DNA of 64,000 bases. Source: Calliopsis andreniformis (Eukaryota > Arthropoda > Insecta > Hymenoptera > Andrenidae). Positions 13,525-27,833 of the stretch are shown here, one piece after another. Within the stretch, counting starts at the first letter, position 1; every line of letters begins with the position of its first letter. A program made the position numbers and the translations under genes. The notes below the pieces were generated by a model that searched no databases, was not told where the DNA came from, and saw only the letters and a program-made list of their open reading frames with translations. The stretch spans positions 18,060,001-18,124,000 of the forward strand of contig NW_027480422.1 of NCBI RefSeq assembly GCF_051401765.1, in the 5' to 3' direction.

Positions 13525-16500
13525 TTAGAAGTCAACGCCATAACTATAAAAAGCAATATATATACAACAGTTTTTCCATTGTATAGCAGGAATAATTGCA
13601 ACCAGTGTGAAAGTGATGGTCATTTCTACGTTCCGGGCAACCTAGGCTTCAGTCTAGGGCATGGTTCCCCCAGATCGAATAGCTAGGGCCTAAGAAGCCT
13701 ACGCCAGAAGCATAAAATGCAATATAAACACCACAGTTTTTCCATCGTATAACGGGAATAATTGCCACCAGAGTGAAGGTGATGGTCATTTCTAAGTTCC
13801 GGGCAACCTAGGCTTCACTCTAGAGCGTTGCTCCACCAGATCGAATAGCTAGGACCTTAGAAGTCAACGCCAGAAGCACAAAATAAAATAAAAATACAAC
13901 AGTTATTACATCGTATAACAGGAATAATTACAACCAGTGTGAAAGTAATGGGCATTTCTACGTTCCGTGCAACCTAGGCTTCACTCTAGGGCGTTGGTCC
14001 ACCTGGCCGAATAGTTAGGGCCTTAGAATGCAACTCCACACTCATAAAATACAATATAAATACAACAGTTTTTCCACGGTATAAAAGGAATAATTGCAAC
14101 CAGTATGAAAGTTATGGTCATTTCTACGTTACGGGCAACCTAGGCTTCATCCTAGGGCGTTATTCCACCAAATCGAATAGTTAGGGCCTAAGAAGTCAAC
14201 GCCAGAAGCATAAAATACAAAATAAATACAACAGTTTTTCCATCGTATAACAAGAATAATTGCAGCCAGTGTGAGAGTGATGGTCATTTCTACATTCCGG
14301 GAAACCTAGGCTTCACTCTAGGGCGTTGCTCCACCAGATCGAATGCATAGTGCCATAGGAGTCAACGCCAGAAGCATAAAGTACATTAAAAATCCAACAG
14401 TTTGTCCATCGTATAACAGGAGTAATTGCCACCAGGGTCAAAGTGATGGTCATTTCTTCATTCCGGGCAACCTAGGCTTCACTCTAGGGCGTTGCTCCTC
14501 CAGATAGAATAGTTAGGGCCCAGGAAGTCAACGCCAGAAGCATAAAATGAAATATAAATACAACAGTTTTTCCCTTGTATAAAATGAATAATTGCAAACA
14601 GTGTGGAAGTAATGGTTATTTCTACGTTCCGGGCAACCTGGGCTTCACGCTAGGGCGTTGCTCCACCACATCGAATAGCTACGGCATTAGGAGCCAACGC
14701 CAGAGGCATAACATACAATATAAGCACAACAATTTTTCCATCGTATAAAATGTATAATTCCAAGCAGTGTGAAGGTAATGGTCATTTCTACTTTCAGGGC
14801 AACCTAGGCTTCACTCTAGAGCGTTGCTCCACCAGATCGAATGGTTAGGGCCTTAGAAGTCAACGCCCGAAGCATAAAATACAAAATAAATAGAACAGCT
14901 TTTCCATTGTATAAAACGAATAATTGCAACCAGTGTGAAAGCTATGGTCATTTATACGTTCCGGGCAACCTAGGCTTCACTCTAGGGCATTGTCCGACCA
15001 GAACGAATAGTTAGGGCCTATGAAGTCAACGCCAGAAGCATAAAATACAATATAAATACAACAGCTCTCCCATCGTATATAATGTATATTTGCAAACAGT
15101 GTGAAAGTAAAGGTCATTTCTACGTACCGGGCAACCTAGGTTTCGCTGTAGGGCGCTGCTCTGCCAGATCGAATAGCTAGGGACTTAGAAGTCAACCCCA
15201 GAAGCATAAAATACAATAAAAGTACAACAGTTTTTCCATCGTATAAAATGTATAATTGCAAGGACTGTGAAGACAATGGTCATTTCTACGTTCCGGACAA
15301 CCTAGGCTTCACTCTAGAGAGTTGCTTCACCAGACCGTATAGTTAGGGCCTTAGATGTCAACGCCCGAAGCATAAAATACAAAATAAATAGAACAGTTTT
15401 TCCATTGTATAAAACGAATAATTGCAACCAGTGTGAAAGTTATGGTCATTTCTACGTTCCGGGCAACCTAGGCTTAACTGTAGGGCGTTGCTCCACCAGA
15501 TCGCATAGTTAGGGACTTAGAATTTAACGCCAGAAGCATAAAATACAATAAAAATGCAACAGTTTTTCCATAGTATAACAGGAATAATTGCAACCAATGT
15601 GAAAGTACAGGTCATTTCTACGTTCCGGGCAACCTATGCTTCGCTCTAGGGACTTGCTCCACCAGATCGAATAGCTAGGGACTTAGAAGTCAACGCCAGA
15701 GGCATAAAATACAATAAAAATGCAACAGCTCTTCCATCGTATATAATGTATATTTGCAAACAGTGTGAAATAAAGGTCATTTCTACGTACCGGGCAACCT
15801 AGGTTTCGCTGTAGGGCGCTGCTCCGACAGATCGAATAGCTAGGGACTTAGAAGTCAACCCCAGAAGCATAAAACACAATAAAAATACAACAGTTTTTCG
15901 ATCGTATAAAATGTATAATTGCAAGGACTGTGAAGGCAATGGTCATTTCTACGTTCCGGGCAACCTAGGCTTCACTCTAGAGCGTTGCTTCACCAGATCG
16001 AATAGTTAGGGCCTTAGATGTCAACGCCCGAAGCATAAAATACAAAATAAATAGAACAGTTTTTCCATTGTATAAAACGAATAATTGCAACCAGTGTGAA
16101 TGACATGGTCATTTCTACGTTCCGGGCAACCTGGGCTTCACTCTAGGGCGTTGCTCCAACACATCGAATAGCTACGGCCTTAGAAGTCAACGCCATAACA
16201 ATAAAAACCAATATATATACAACAGTTTTTCCATTGTATAACAGGAATAATTGCAACCAGTGTGAAAGTGATGGTCATTTCTACGTTCCGGGCAACCTAG
16301 GCTTCAGTCTAGGGCATGGTTCCCCCAGATCGAATAGTTAGGGCCTAAGAAGCCTACGCCAGAAGCATAAAATACAATATAAACACCACAGTTTTTCCAT
16401 CGTATAACGGGAATAATTGCAACCAGTGTGAAAGTGATGCTCATTTCTACGTTCCGGGCAACCTAGGCTTCACTCTAGGGCGTTGTTCCACCACATCGGA

Positions 16501-19500
16501 TAGCTGCGGCGTTAGAAGTCAACGCCAGAAGCATAAAATACAATATAAATACAACAGTTTTTCAATCGTATAACAGGAATGATTGCAAACAGTGTGAAAT
16601 ATATGGTCATTTCTACGTTGCGGGCATCCTAGGCTTCACTCTAGGGCGTTGCTCCTCCAGATCGTATAGTTAGGGCCTAAGAAGTCAACGCCAGAAGCAT
16701 AAAATAAAATATAAATACAACAGTTTTTCCCTTGTATAACAGGAATAATTGCAACCAGTGTGAAAGGTATGGTCATTTCTTCGTTCCGGGCAACCTAGGC
16801 TTCACTCTAGGGCGTTGCTCCACCACATCGGATAGCTGCGGCCTTAGAAGTCAACGCCAGAAGCATAAAATACAATATAAATACAACAGTTCTTCAATCG
16901 TATACCAGGAATAATTGCAAACAGTGTGAAAGATATGGTCATTTCTACGTTGCGGGCATCCTAGGCTTCACTCTAGGGCATTGCTCCACCACATCGAATA
17001 GCTACGGCCTTAGAAGTCAACGCCATAACTATAAAAAACAATATAAATACAACAGTTTTTCCATTGTATAACAGGAATAATTGCAACCAGTGTGAAAGTG
17101 ATGGTCATTTCTACGTTCCGGGCAACCTAGGCTTCACTCTAGGGCGTTGCTCCACCACATCGGATAGCTGCGGCCTTAGAAGTCAACGCCAGAAGCATAA
17201 AATACAATATAAATACAACAGTTTTTCAATCGTATAACAGGAATGATTGCAAACAGTGTGAAAGGTATGGTCATTTCTACGTTGCGGGCATCCTAGGCTT
17301 CACTCTAGGGCATTGCTCCACCACATGGAATAGCTACCGCCTTAGAAGTCAACGCCATAACTATAAAAAGCAATATATATACAACAGTTTTTCCATTGTA
17401 TAACAGGAATAATTGCAACCAGTGTGAAAGTGATGGTCATTTCTACGTTCCGGGCAACCTAGGCTTCAGTCTAGGGCATGGTTCCGCCAGATCGAATAGT
17501 TAGGGCCTAAGAAGCCTACGCCAGAAGCATAAAATACAATATAAACACCACAGTTTTTCCATCGTATAACGGGAATAATTGCAACCAGAGTGAAGGTGAT
17601 GGTCATTTCTAAGTTCCGGGCAACCTAGGCTTCACTCTAGAGCGTTGCTCCACCAGATCGAATAGCTAGGACCTTAGAAGTCAACGCCAGAAGCACAAAA
17701 TAAAATAAAAATACAACAGTTATTACATCGTATAACAGGAATAATTACAACCAGTGTGAAAGTAATGGGCATTTCTACGTTCCGTGCAACCTAGGCTTCA
17801 CTCTAGGGCGTTGGTCCACCTGGCCGAATAGTTAGGGCCTTAGAATCCAACTCCACACTCATAAAATACAATATAAATACAACAGTTTTTCCACGGTATA
17901 AAAGGAATAATTGCAACCAGTATGAAAGTTATGGTCATTTCTACGTTACGGGCAACCTAGGCTTCATCCTAGGGCGTTATTCCACCAAATCGAATAGTTA
18001 GGGCCTAAGAAGTCAACGCCAGAAGCATAAAATACAAAATAAATACAACAGTTTTTCCATCGTATAACAAGAATAATTGCAGCCAGTGTGAGAGTGATGG
18101 TCATTTCTACATTCCGGGAAACCTAGGCTTCACTCTAGGGCGTTGCTCCACCAGATCGAATGCATAGTGCCATAGAAGTCAACGCCAGAAGCATAAAGTA
18201 CATTAAAAATCCAACAGTTTGTCCATCGTATAACAGGAGTAATTGCCACCAGGGTCAAAGTGATGGTCATTTCTTCATTCCGGGCAACCTAGGCTTCACT
18301 CTAGGGCGTTGCTCCTCCAGATAGAATAGTTAGGGCCCAGGAAGTCAACGCCAGAAGCATAAAATAAAATATAAATACAACAGTTTTTCCCTTGTATAAA
18401 ATGAATAATTGCAAACAGTGTGGAAGTAATGGTTATTTCTACGTTCCGGGCAACCTGGGCTTCACGCTAGGGCGTTGCTCCACCACATCGAATAGCTACG
18501 GCATTAGGAGCCAACGCCAGAGGCATAACATACAATATAAGCACAACAATTTTTCCATCGTATAAAATGTATAATTCCAAGCAGTGTGAAGGTAATGGTC
18601 ATTTCTACTTTCAGGGCAACCTAGGCTTCACTCTAGAGCGTTGCTCCACCAGATCGAATGGTTAGGGCCTTAGAAGTCAACGCCCGAAGCATAAAATACA
18701 AAATAAATAGAACAGCTTTTCCATTGTATAAAACGAATAATTGCAACCAGTGTGAAAGCTATGGTCATTTATACGTTCCGGGCAACCTGGGCTTCACTCT
18801 AGGGCATTGTCCGACCAGAACGAATAGTTAGGGCCTATGAAGTCAACGCCAGAAGCATAAAATACAATATAAGTACAACAGCTCTCCCATCGTATATAAT
18901 GTATATTTGCAAACAGTGTGAAAGTAAAGGTCATTTCTACGTACCGGGCAACCTAGGTTTCGCTGTAGGGCGCTGCTCTGCCAGATCGAATAGCTAGGGA
19001 CTTAGAAGTCAACCCCAGAAGCATAAAATACAATAAAAGTACAACAGTTTTTCCATCGTATAAAATGTATAATTGCAAGGACTGTGAAGACAATGGTCAT
19101 TTCTACGTTCCGGACAACCTAGGCTTCACTCTAGAGAGTTGCTTCACCAGATCGTATAGTTAGGGCCTTAGATGTCAACGCCCGAAGCATAAAATACAAA
19201 ATAAATAGAACAGTTTTTCCATTGTATAAAACGAATAATTGCAACCAGTGTGAAAGTTATGGTCATTTCTACGTTCCGGGCAACCTAGGCTTAACTGTAG
19301 GGCGTTGCTCCACCAGATCGCATAGTTAGGGACTTAGAATTTAACGCCAGAAGCATAAAATACAATAAAAATGCAACAGTTTTTCCATAGTATAACAGGA
19401 ATAATTGCAACCAATGTGAAAGTACAGGTCATTTCTACGTTCCGGGCAACCTATGCTTCGCTCTAGGGACTTGCTCCACCAGATCGAATAGCTAGGGACT

Positions 19501-21880
19501 TAGAAGTCAACGCCAGAGGCATAAAATACAATAAAAATGCAACAGCTCTTCCATCGTATATAATGTATATTTGCAAACAGTGTGAAATAAAGGTCATTTC
19601 TACGTACCGGGCAACCTAGGTTTCGCTGTAGGGCGCTGCTCCGACAGATCGAATAGCTAGGGACTTAGAAGTCAACCCCAGAAGCATAAAACACAATAAA
19701 AATACAACAGTTTTTCCATCGTATAAAATGTATAATTGCAAGGACTGTGAAGGCAATGGTCATTTCTATGTTCCGGGCAACCTAGGCTTCACTCTAGAGC
19801 GTTGCTTCACCAGATCGAATAGTTAGGGCCTTAGATGTCAACGCCCGAAGCATAAAATACAAAATAAATAGAACAGTTTTTCCATTGTATAAAACGAATA
19901 ATTGCAACCAGTGTGAATGACATGGTCATTTCTACGTTCCGGGCAACCTGGGCTTCACTCTAGGGCGTTGCTCCAACACATCGAATAGCTACGGCCTTAG
20001 AAGTCAACGCCATAACAATAAAAACCAATATATATACAACAGTTTTTCCATTGTATAACAGGAATAATTGCAACCAGTGTGAAAGTGATGGTCATTTCTA
20101 CGTTCCGGGCAACCTAGGCTTCAGTCTAGGGCATGGTTCCCCCAGATCGAATAGTTAGGGCCTAAGAAGCCTACGCCAGAAGCATAAAATACAATATAAA
20201 CACCACAGTTTTTCCATCGTATAACGGGAATAATTGCAACCAGTGTGAAAGTGATGCTCATTTCTACGTTCCGGGCAACCTAGGCTTCACTCTAGGGCGT
20301 TGTTCCACCACATCGGATAGCTGCGGCCTTAGAAGTCAACGCCAGAAGCTTAAAATACAATATAAATACAACAGTTTTTCAATCGTATAACAGGAATGAT
20401 TGCAAACAGTGTGAAAGATATGGTCATTTCTACGTTGCGGGCATCCTAGGCTTCACTCTAGGGCGTTGCTCCTCCAGATCGTATAGTTAGGGCCTAAGAA
20501 GTCAACGCCAGAAGCATAAAATAAAATATAAATACAACAGTTTTTCCCTTGTATAACAGGAATAATTGCAACCAGTGTGAAAGGTATGGTCATTTCTTCG
20601 TTCCGGGCAACCTAGGCTTCACTCTAGGGCGTTGCTCCACCACATCGGATAGCTGCGGCCTTAGAAGTCAACGCCAGAAGCATAAAATACAATATAAATA
20701 CAACAGTTCTTCAATCGTATACCAGGAATAATTGCAAACAGTGTGAAAGATATGGTCATTTCTACGTTGCGGGCATCCTAGGCTTCACTCTAGGGCATTG
20801 CTCCACCACATCGAATAGCTACGGCCTTAGAAGTCAACGCCATAACTATAAAAAACAATATAAATACAACAGTTTTTCCATTGTATAACAGGAATAATTG
20901 CAACCAGTGTGAAAGTGATGGTCATTTCTACGTTCCGGGCAACCTAGGCTTCACTCTAGGGCGTTGCTCCACCACATCGGATAGCTGCGGCCTTAGAAGT
21001 CAACGCCAGAAGCATAAAATACAATATAAATACAACAGTTTTTCAATCGTATAACAGGAATGATTGCAAACAGTGTGAAAGGTATGGTCATTTCTACGTT
21101 GCGGGCATCCTAGGCTTCACTCTAGGGCATTGCTCCACCACATGGAATAGCTACGGCCTTAGAAGTCAACGCCATAACTATAAAAAGCAATATATATACA
21201 ACAGTTTTTCCATTGTATAACAGGAATAATTGCAACCAGTGTGAAAGTGATGGTCATTTCTACGTTCCGGGCAACCTAGGCTTCAGTCTAGGGCATGGTT
21301 CCCCCAGATCGAATAGTTAGGGCCTAAGAAGCCTACGCCAGAAGCATAAAATACAATATAAACACCACAGTTTTTCCATCGTATAACGGGAATAATTGCA
21401 ACCAGAGTGAAGGTGATGGTCATTTCTAAGTTCCGGGCAACCTAGGCTTCACTCTAGAGCGTTGCTCCACCAGATCGAATAGCTAGGACCTTAGAAGTCA
21501 ACGCCAGAAGCACAAAATAAAATAAAAATACAACAGTTATTACATCGTATAACAGGAATAATTACAACCAGTGTGAAAGTAATGGGCATTTCTACGTTCC
21601 GTGCAACCTAGGCTTCACTCTAGGGCGTTGGTCCACCTGGCCGAATAGTTAGGGCCTTAGAATCCAACTCCACACTCATAAAATAGAATATAAATACAAC
21701 AGTTTTTCCACGGTATAAAAGGAATAATTGCAACCAGTATGAAAGTTATGGTCATTTCTACGTTACGGGCAACCTAGGCTTCATCCTAGGGCGTTATTCC
21801 ACCAAATCGAATAGTTAGGGCCTAAGAAGTCAACGCCAGAAGCATAAAATACAAAATAAATACAACAGTTTTTCCATCGT
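13525..21880 (+). repeat. Two tandem 3,817-bp (23-monomer) satellite copies
   Basis: Sequence from about 13525 recurs with an offset of 3,817 bp (23 monomers). Close identity runs to about 18060 in the left register and 21880 in the right, with roughly a dozen scattered base differences seen by eye. The exact phase of the unit is arbitrary. Diagnostic pairs include CAATAAAAGTACAACAG at 15214 and 19031, and the 2-nt-deletion monomer at 15765 and 19582. This is the longest near-identical tandem duplication in the window. The right copy runs into the 16-monomer duplication. Confidence 0.85.
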
Positions 21881-24800
21881 ATAACAAGAATAATTGCAAC
21901 CAGTGTGAGAGTGATGGTCATTTCTACATTCCGGGAAACCTAGGCTTCACTCTAGGGCGTTGCTCCACCAGATCGAATGCATAGTGCCATAGAAGCCAAC
22001 GCCAGAAGCATAAAGTACATTAAAAATCCAACAGTTTGTCCATCGTATAACAGGAGTAATTGCCACCAGGGTCAAAGTGATGGTCATTTCTGCATTCCGG
22101 GCAACCTAGGCTTCACTCTAGGGCGTTGCTCCTCCAGATAGAATAGTTAGGGCCCAGGAAGTCAACGCCAGAAGCATAAAATAAAATATAAATACAACAG
22201 TTTTTCCCTTGTATAAAATGAATAATTGCAAACAGTGTGGAAGTAATGGTTATTTCTACGTTCCGGGCAACCTGGGCTTCACGCTAGGGCGTTGCTCCAC
22301 CACATCGAATAGCTACGGCATTAGGAGCCAACGCCAGAGGCATAACATACAATATAAGCACAACAATTTTTCCATCGTATAAAATGTATAATTCCAAGCA
22401 GTGTGAAGGTAATGGTCATTTCTACGTTCAGGGCAACCTAGGCTTCACTCTAGAGAGTTGCTTCACCAGATCGTATAGTTAGGGCCTTAGATGTCAACGC
22501 CCGAAGCATAAAATACAAAATAAATAGAACAGTTTTTCCATTGTATAAAACGAATAATTGCAACCAGTGTGAAAGTTATGGTCATTTCTACGTTCCGGGC
22601 AGCCTAGGCTTAACTGTAGGGCGTTGCTCCACCAGATCGCATAGTTAGGGACTTAGAATTTAACGCCAGAAGCATAAAATACAATAAAAATGCAACAGTT
22701 TTTCCATAGTATAACAGGAATAATTGCAACCAATGTGAAAGTACAGGTCATTTCTACGTTCCGGGCAACCTAGGCTTCGCTCTAGGGACTTGCTCCACCA
22801 GATCGAATAGCTAGGGACTTAGAAGTCCACGCCAGAGGCATAAAATACAATAAAAATGCAACAGCTCTTCCATCGTATATAATGTATATTTGCAAACAGT
22901 GTGAAATAAAGGTCATTTCTACGTACCGGGCAACCCAGGTTTCGCTGTAGGGCGCTGCTCCGCCAGATCGAATAGCTAGGGACTTAGAAGTCTTCCCCAG
23001 AAGCATAAAATACAATAAAAATACAACAGTTTTTCCATCGTATAAAATGTATAATTGCAAGGACTGTGAAGGCAATGGTCATTTCTACGTTCAGGGCAAC
23101 TTAGGCTTCACTCTGGAGCGTTGCTTCACCAGATCGAATAGTTAGGGCCTTAGATGTCAACGCCCGAAGCATAAAATACAAAATAAATAGAACAGTTTTT
23201 CCATTGTATAAAACGAATAATTGCAACCAGTGTGAAAGGCATGGTCATTTCTACGTTCCGGGCAACCTGGGCTTCACTCTAGGGCGTTGCTCCAACACAT
23301 CGAATAGCTACGGCGTTAGGAGTCAACGTCAGAGGCATAAAATACAAAATAAATACAACAGTTTTTCCATCGTATAACAAGAATAATTGCAACCATTGTG
23401 AAAGTGATGGTCATTTCTACATTCCGGGCTGCCTAGGCTTCACTCTAGGGCGTTGCTCCTCCAGATCGTATAGTTATGGCCTAAGAAGTCAACGCCAGAA
23501 GCATAAAATAAAATATAAATACAACAGTTTTTCCCTTGTATAAAAGGAATAATTGCAACCAGTGTGAAAGGTATGGTCATTTCTTCGTTCCGGGCAACCT
23601 AGGCTTCACACTAGGGCGTTGCTCCACCACACCGGATAGCTGCGGCCTTAGAAGTCAACGCCAGAAGCATAAAATACAATATAAATACAACAGTTCTTCA
23701 ATCGTATACCAGGAATAATTGCAAACAGTGTGAAAGATATGGTCATTTCTACGTTGCGGGCATCCTAGGCTTCACTCTAGGGCATTGCTCCACCACATCG
23801 AATAGCTACGGCCTTAGAAGTCAACGCCATAACTATAAAAAACAATATAAATACAACAGTTTTTCCATTGTATAACAGGAATGATTGCAACCAGTGTGAA
23901 AGTGATGGTCATTTCTACGTTCCGGGCAACCTAGGCTTCAGTCTAGGGCATGGTTCCCCCAGATCGAATAGTTAGGGCCTAAGAAGCCTACGCCAGAAGC
24001 ATAAAATACAATATAAACACCACAGTTTTTCCATCGTATAACGGGAATAATTGCAACCAGAGTGAAGCTGATGGTCATTTCTAAGTTCCGGGCAACCTAG
24101 GCTTCACTCTAGAGCGTTGCTCCACCAGATCGAATAGCTAGGACCTTAGAAGTCAACGCCAGAAGCACAAAATAAAATAAAAATACAACAGTTATTACAT
24201 CGTATAACAGGAATAATTACAACCAGTGTGAAAGTAATGGGCATTTCTACGTTCCGTGCAACCTAGGCTTCACTCTAGGGCGTTGGTCCACCTGGCCGAA
24301 TAGTTAGAGCCTTAGAAAACAACTCCAGACTCATAAAATACAATATAAATACAACAGTTTTTCCACGGTATAAAAGGAATAATTGCAACCAGTATGAAAG
24401 TTATGGTCATTTCTACGTTACGGGCAACCTAGGCTTCATCCTAGGGCGTTATTCCACCAAATCGAATAGTTAGGGCCTAAGAAGTCAACGCCAGAAGCAT
24501 AAAATACAAAATAAATACAACAGTTTTTCCATCGTATAACAAGAATAATTGCAACCAGTGTGAGAGTGATGGTCATTTCTACATTCCGGGAAACCTAGGC
24601 TTCACTCTAGGGCGTTGCTCCACCAGATCGAATGCATAGTGCCATAGAAGCCAACGCCAGAAGCATAAAGTACATTAAAAATCCAACAGTTTGTCCATCG
24701 TATAACAGGAGTAATTGCCACCAGGGTCAAAGTGATGGTCATTTCTGCATTCCGGGCAACCTAGGCTTCACTCTAGGGCGTTGCTCCTCCAGATAGAATA

Positions 24801-26594
24801 GCTAGGGCCCAGGAAGTCAACGCCAGAAGCATAAAATAAAATATAAATACAACAGTTTTTCCCTTGTATAAAATGAATAATTGCAAACAGTGTGGAAGTA
24901 ATGGTTATTTCTACGTTCCGGGCAACCTGGGCTTCACGCTAGGGCGTTGCTCCACCACATCGAATAGCTACGGCATTAGGAGCCAACGCCAGAGGCATAA
25001 CATACAATATAAGCACAACAATTTTTCCATCGTATAAAATGTATAATTCCAAGCAGTGTGAAGGTAATGGTCATTTCTACGTTCAGGGCAACCTAGGCTT
25101 CACTCTAGAGAGTTGCTTCACCAGATCGTATAGTTAGGGCCTTAGATGTCAACGCCCGAAGCATAAAATACAAAATAAATAGAACAGTTTTTCCATTGTA
25201 TAAAACGAATAATTGCAACCAGTGTGAAAGTTATGGTCATTTCTACGTTCCGGGCAGCCTAGGCTTAACTGTAGGGCGTTGCTCCACCAGATCGCATAGT
25301 TAGGGACTTAGAATTTAACGCCAGAAGCATAAAATACAATACAAATGCAACAGTTTTTCCATAGTATAACAGGAATAATTGCAACCAATGTGAAAGTACA
25401 GGTCATTTCTACGTTCCGGGCAACCTAGGCTTCGCTCTAGGGACTTGCTCCACCAGATCGAATAGCTAGGGACTTAGAAGTCCACGCCAGAGGCATAAAA
25501 TACAATAAAAATGCAACAGCTCTTCCATCGTATATAATGTATATTTGCAAACAGTGTGAAATAAAGGTCATTTCTACGTACCGGGCAACCTAGGTTTCGC
25601 TGTAGGGCGCTGCTCCGCCAGATCGAATAGCTAGGGACTTAGAAGTCAACCCCAGAAGCATAAAATACAATAAAAATACAACAGTTTTTCCATCGTATAA
25701 AATGTATAATTGCAAGGACTGTGAAGGCAATGGTCATTTCTACGTTCAGGGCAACTTAGGCTTCACTCTGGAGCGTTGCTTCACCAGATCGAATAGTTAG
25801 GGCCTTAGATGTCAACGCCCGAAGCATAAAATACAAAATAAATAGAACAGTTTTTCCATTGTATAAAACGAATAATTGCAACCAGTGTGAAAGGCATGGT
25901 CATTTCTACGTTCCGGGCAACCTGGGCTTCACTCTAGGGCGTTGCTCCAACACATCGAATAGCTACGGCGTTAGGAGTCAACGTCAGAGGCATAAAATAC
26001 AAAATAAATACAACAGTTTTTCCATCGTATAACAAGAATAATTGCAACCATTGTGAAAGTGATGGTCATTTCTACATTCCGGGCTGCCTAGGCTTCACTC
26101 TAGGGCGTTGCTCCTCCAGATCGTATAGTTATGGCCTAAGAAGTCAACGCCAGAAGCATAAAATAAAATATAAATACAACAGTTTTTCCCTTGTATAAAA
26201 GGAATAATTGCAACCAGTGTGAAAGGTATGGTCATTTCTTCGTTCCGGGCAACCTAGGCTTCACACTAGGGCGTTGCTCCACCACACCGGATAGCTGCGG
26301 CCTTAGAAGTCAACGCCAGAAGCATAAAATACAATATAAATACAACAGTTCTTCAATCGTATACCAGGAATAATTGCAAACAGTGTGAAAGATATGGTCA
26401 TTTCTACGTTGCGGGCATCCTAGGCTTCACTCTAGGGCATTGCTCCACCACATCGAATAGCTACGGCCTTAGAAGTCAACGCCATAACTATAAAAAACAA
26501 TATAAATACAACAGTTTTTCCATTGTATAACAGGAATGATTGCAACCAGTGTGAATGTGATGGTCATTTCTACGTTCCGGGCAACCTAGGCTTC
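21230..26594 (+). repeat. Two tandem 2,655-bp (16-monomer) satellite copies
   Basis: The unit 21230-23884 recurs at 23885-26539, and identity extends to 26594, where CTTCACTC replaces CTTCAGTC. Only a few differences are seen, such as GGCCTTAGAATCC near 21655 against GCCTTAGAAAACA near 24310. Each copy contains the block also found at 11480-13400, so this duplication is nested on an older one. Confidence 0.86.
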
Positions 26595-27829
26595 ACTCTA
26601 GGGCGTTGCTCCACCACATCGGATAGCTGCGGCCTTAGAAGTCAACGCCAGAAGCATAAAATACAATATAAATACAACAGTTTTTCAATCGTATAACAGG
26701 AATAATTGTAAACAGTGTGAAAGATATGGTCATTTCTACTTTGCGGGCATCCTAGGCTTCACTCTAGGGCATTGCTCCACCACATCGAATAGCTACTGCC
26801 TTAGAAGTCAGCGCCATAACTGTAAAGAACAATATAAATACAACAGTTTTTCCATTGTATAAAATGAATAACTGCAACCAGTGTGAAAGACATGGTCATT
26901 TCTACGTTCCGGGCAACCTAGGCTTCACTCTAGGGCGTTGCTCGTCCAGATCGAATAGCTAGGGCCTAATAAGTCTACACCAGAAGCATAAAATACAACA
27001 TAAATACAACAGTTTTTCCATCGTATAACAGGAATAATTACAACCAGTGTGAAAGTAATGGGCATTTCTACGTTCCGTGCATCCTAGGCTTCACTCTAGG
27101 GCGTTGGTCCACCTGGCCGAATACTTAGGGCCTTAGGAAACAACTCCAGACTCATAAAATACAATATAAATACAACAGTTTTTCCACGGTATAAAACGAA
27201 TAATTGCAACCAGTATGAAAGTTATGGTCATTTCTACGTTACGGGCAGCCTAGGCTTCACCCTAGGGCGTTGCTCCACCAAATCGAATAGTTAGGGCCTA
27301 AGAAGTCAACGCCAGAAGCATAAAATACAAAATAAATACAACAGTTTTTCCAACGTATAACAAGAATAATTGCAACCAGTGTGAGAGTGATGGTCATTTC
27401 TACATTCCGGGAAACCTAGGCTTCACTCTAGGGCGTTGTTCCACCAGATCGAATGCATAGTGCCATAGAAGTTAACGCCAGATGCATAAAGTACATTAAA
27501 AATCCAACAGTTTGTCCATCGTATAACAGGAGTAATTGCCACCAGTGTCAAAGTGATGGTCATTTCTGCATTCCGGGCAACCTAGGCTTCACTCTAGGGC
27601 GTTGCTCCTCCAGATAGAATAGTTAGGGCCCAGGAAGTCAACGCCAGAAGCATAAAATAAAATATAAATACAACAGTTTTTCCCTTGTATAACAGGAATA
27701 ATTGCAACCAGTGTGAAAGGTATGGTCATTTCTACGTTCCGGGTAACCTAGGCTTCACTCTAGGGCGTTGCTCCACCACATCGGATAGCTGCGGCCTTAG
27801 AAGTCAACGCCATAACTATAAAAAGCAAT

Positions 27830-27833
27830 ATAT
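27830..27833. repeat. Target-site duplication, left copy (ATAT)
   Basis: ATAT lies directly before the TGTAGG start of the 5' LTR and is repeated at 32882-32885. The uninterrupted satellite (for example near 6090) reads GCAATATATATACAACAG, so removing the element and one ATAT restores the normal sequence. This confirms a 4-bp duplication despite the local AT repeat. Confidence 0.85.

Larger units (their letters stand above)
1..27833 (+). repeat. 166-bp satellite array, left segment
   Basis: Head-to-tail tandem repeats of about 166 bp, roughly 168 copies, with no other sequence inside. Starting each monomer at TGTGAAAG, copies begin at 1, 167, 333 and so on. Conserved landmarks in nearly every copy are GGTCATTTCTACGTTCC, GGGCAACCTAGGCTTCAC, TCTAGGGCGTTGCTCCACCA, then an AT-rich stretch containing ATACAACAG, TTTTTCCATCGTATAA and AATAATTGCAACCAG. 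All copies seen are in the same orientation. Because 166 is one more than a multiple of three, the reading frame shifts in each monomer, so the short ORFs here are not protein genes. The repeat family is not one I recognise. The length and purity of the array suggest heterochromatin, possibly centromeric; that is inference. The 26540-27833 stretch next to the insertion is a mosaic of monomer types also found near 4.0-5.5 kb. Confidence 0.97.

Noticed and set aside
902..26594. Assembly duplication as the cause of the near-identical blocks
   Set aside because: Copies differ at scattered positions and edges fall in phase with monomers, which fits real unequal exchange; it cannot be fully excluded without reads.
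1..27833. CRISPR-like regular repetition
   Set aside because: The entire 166-bp period is repeated with no unique spacers, and context is eukaryotic satellite.
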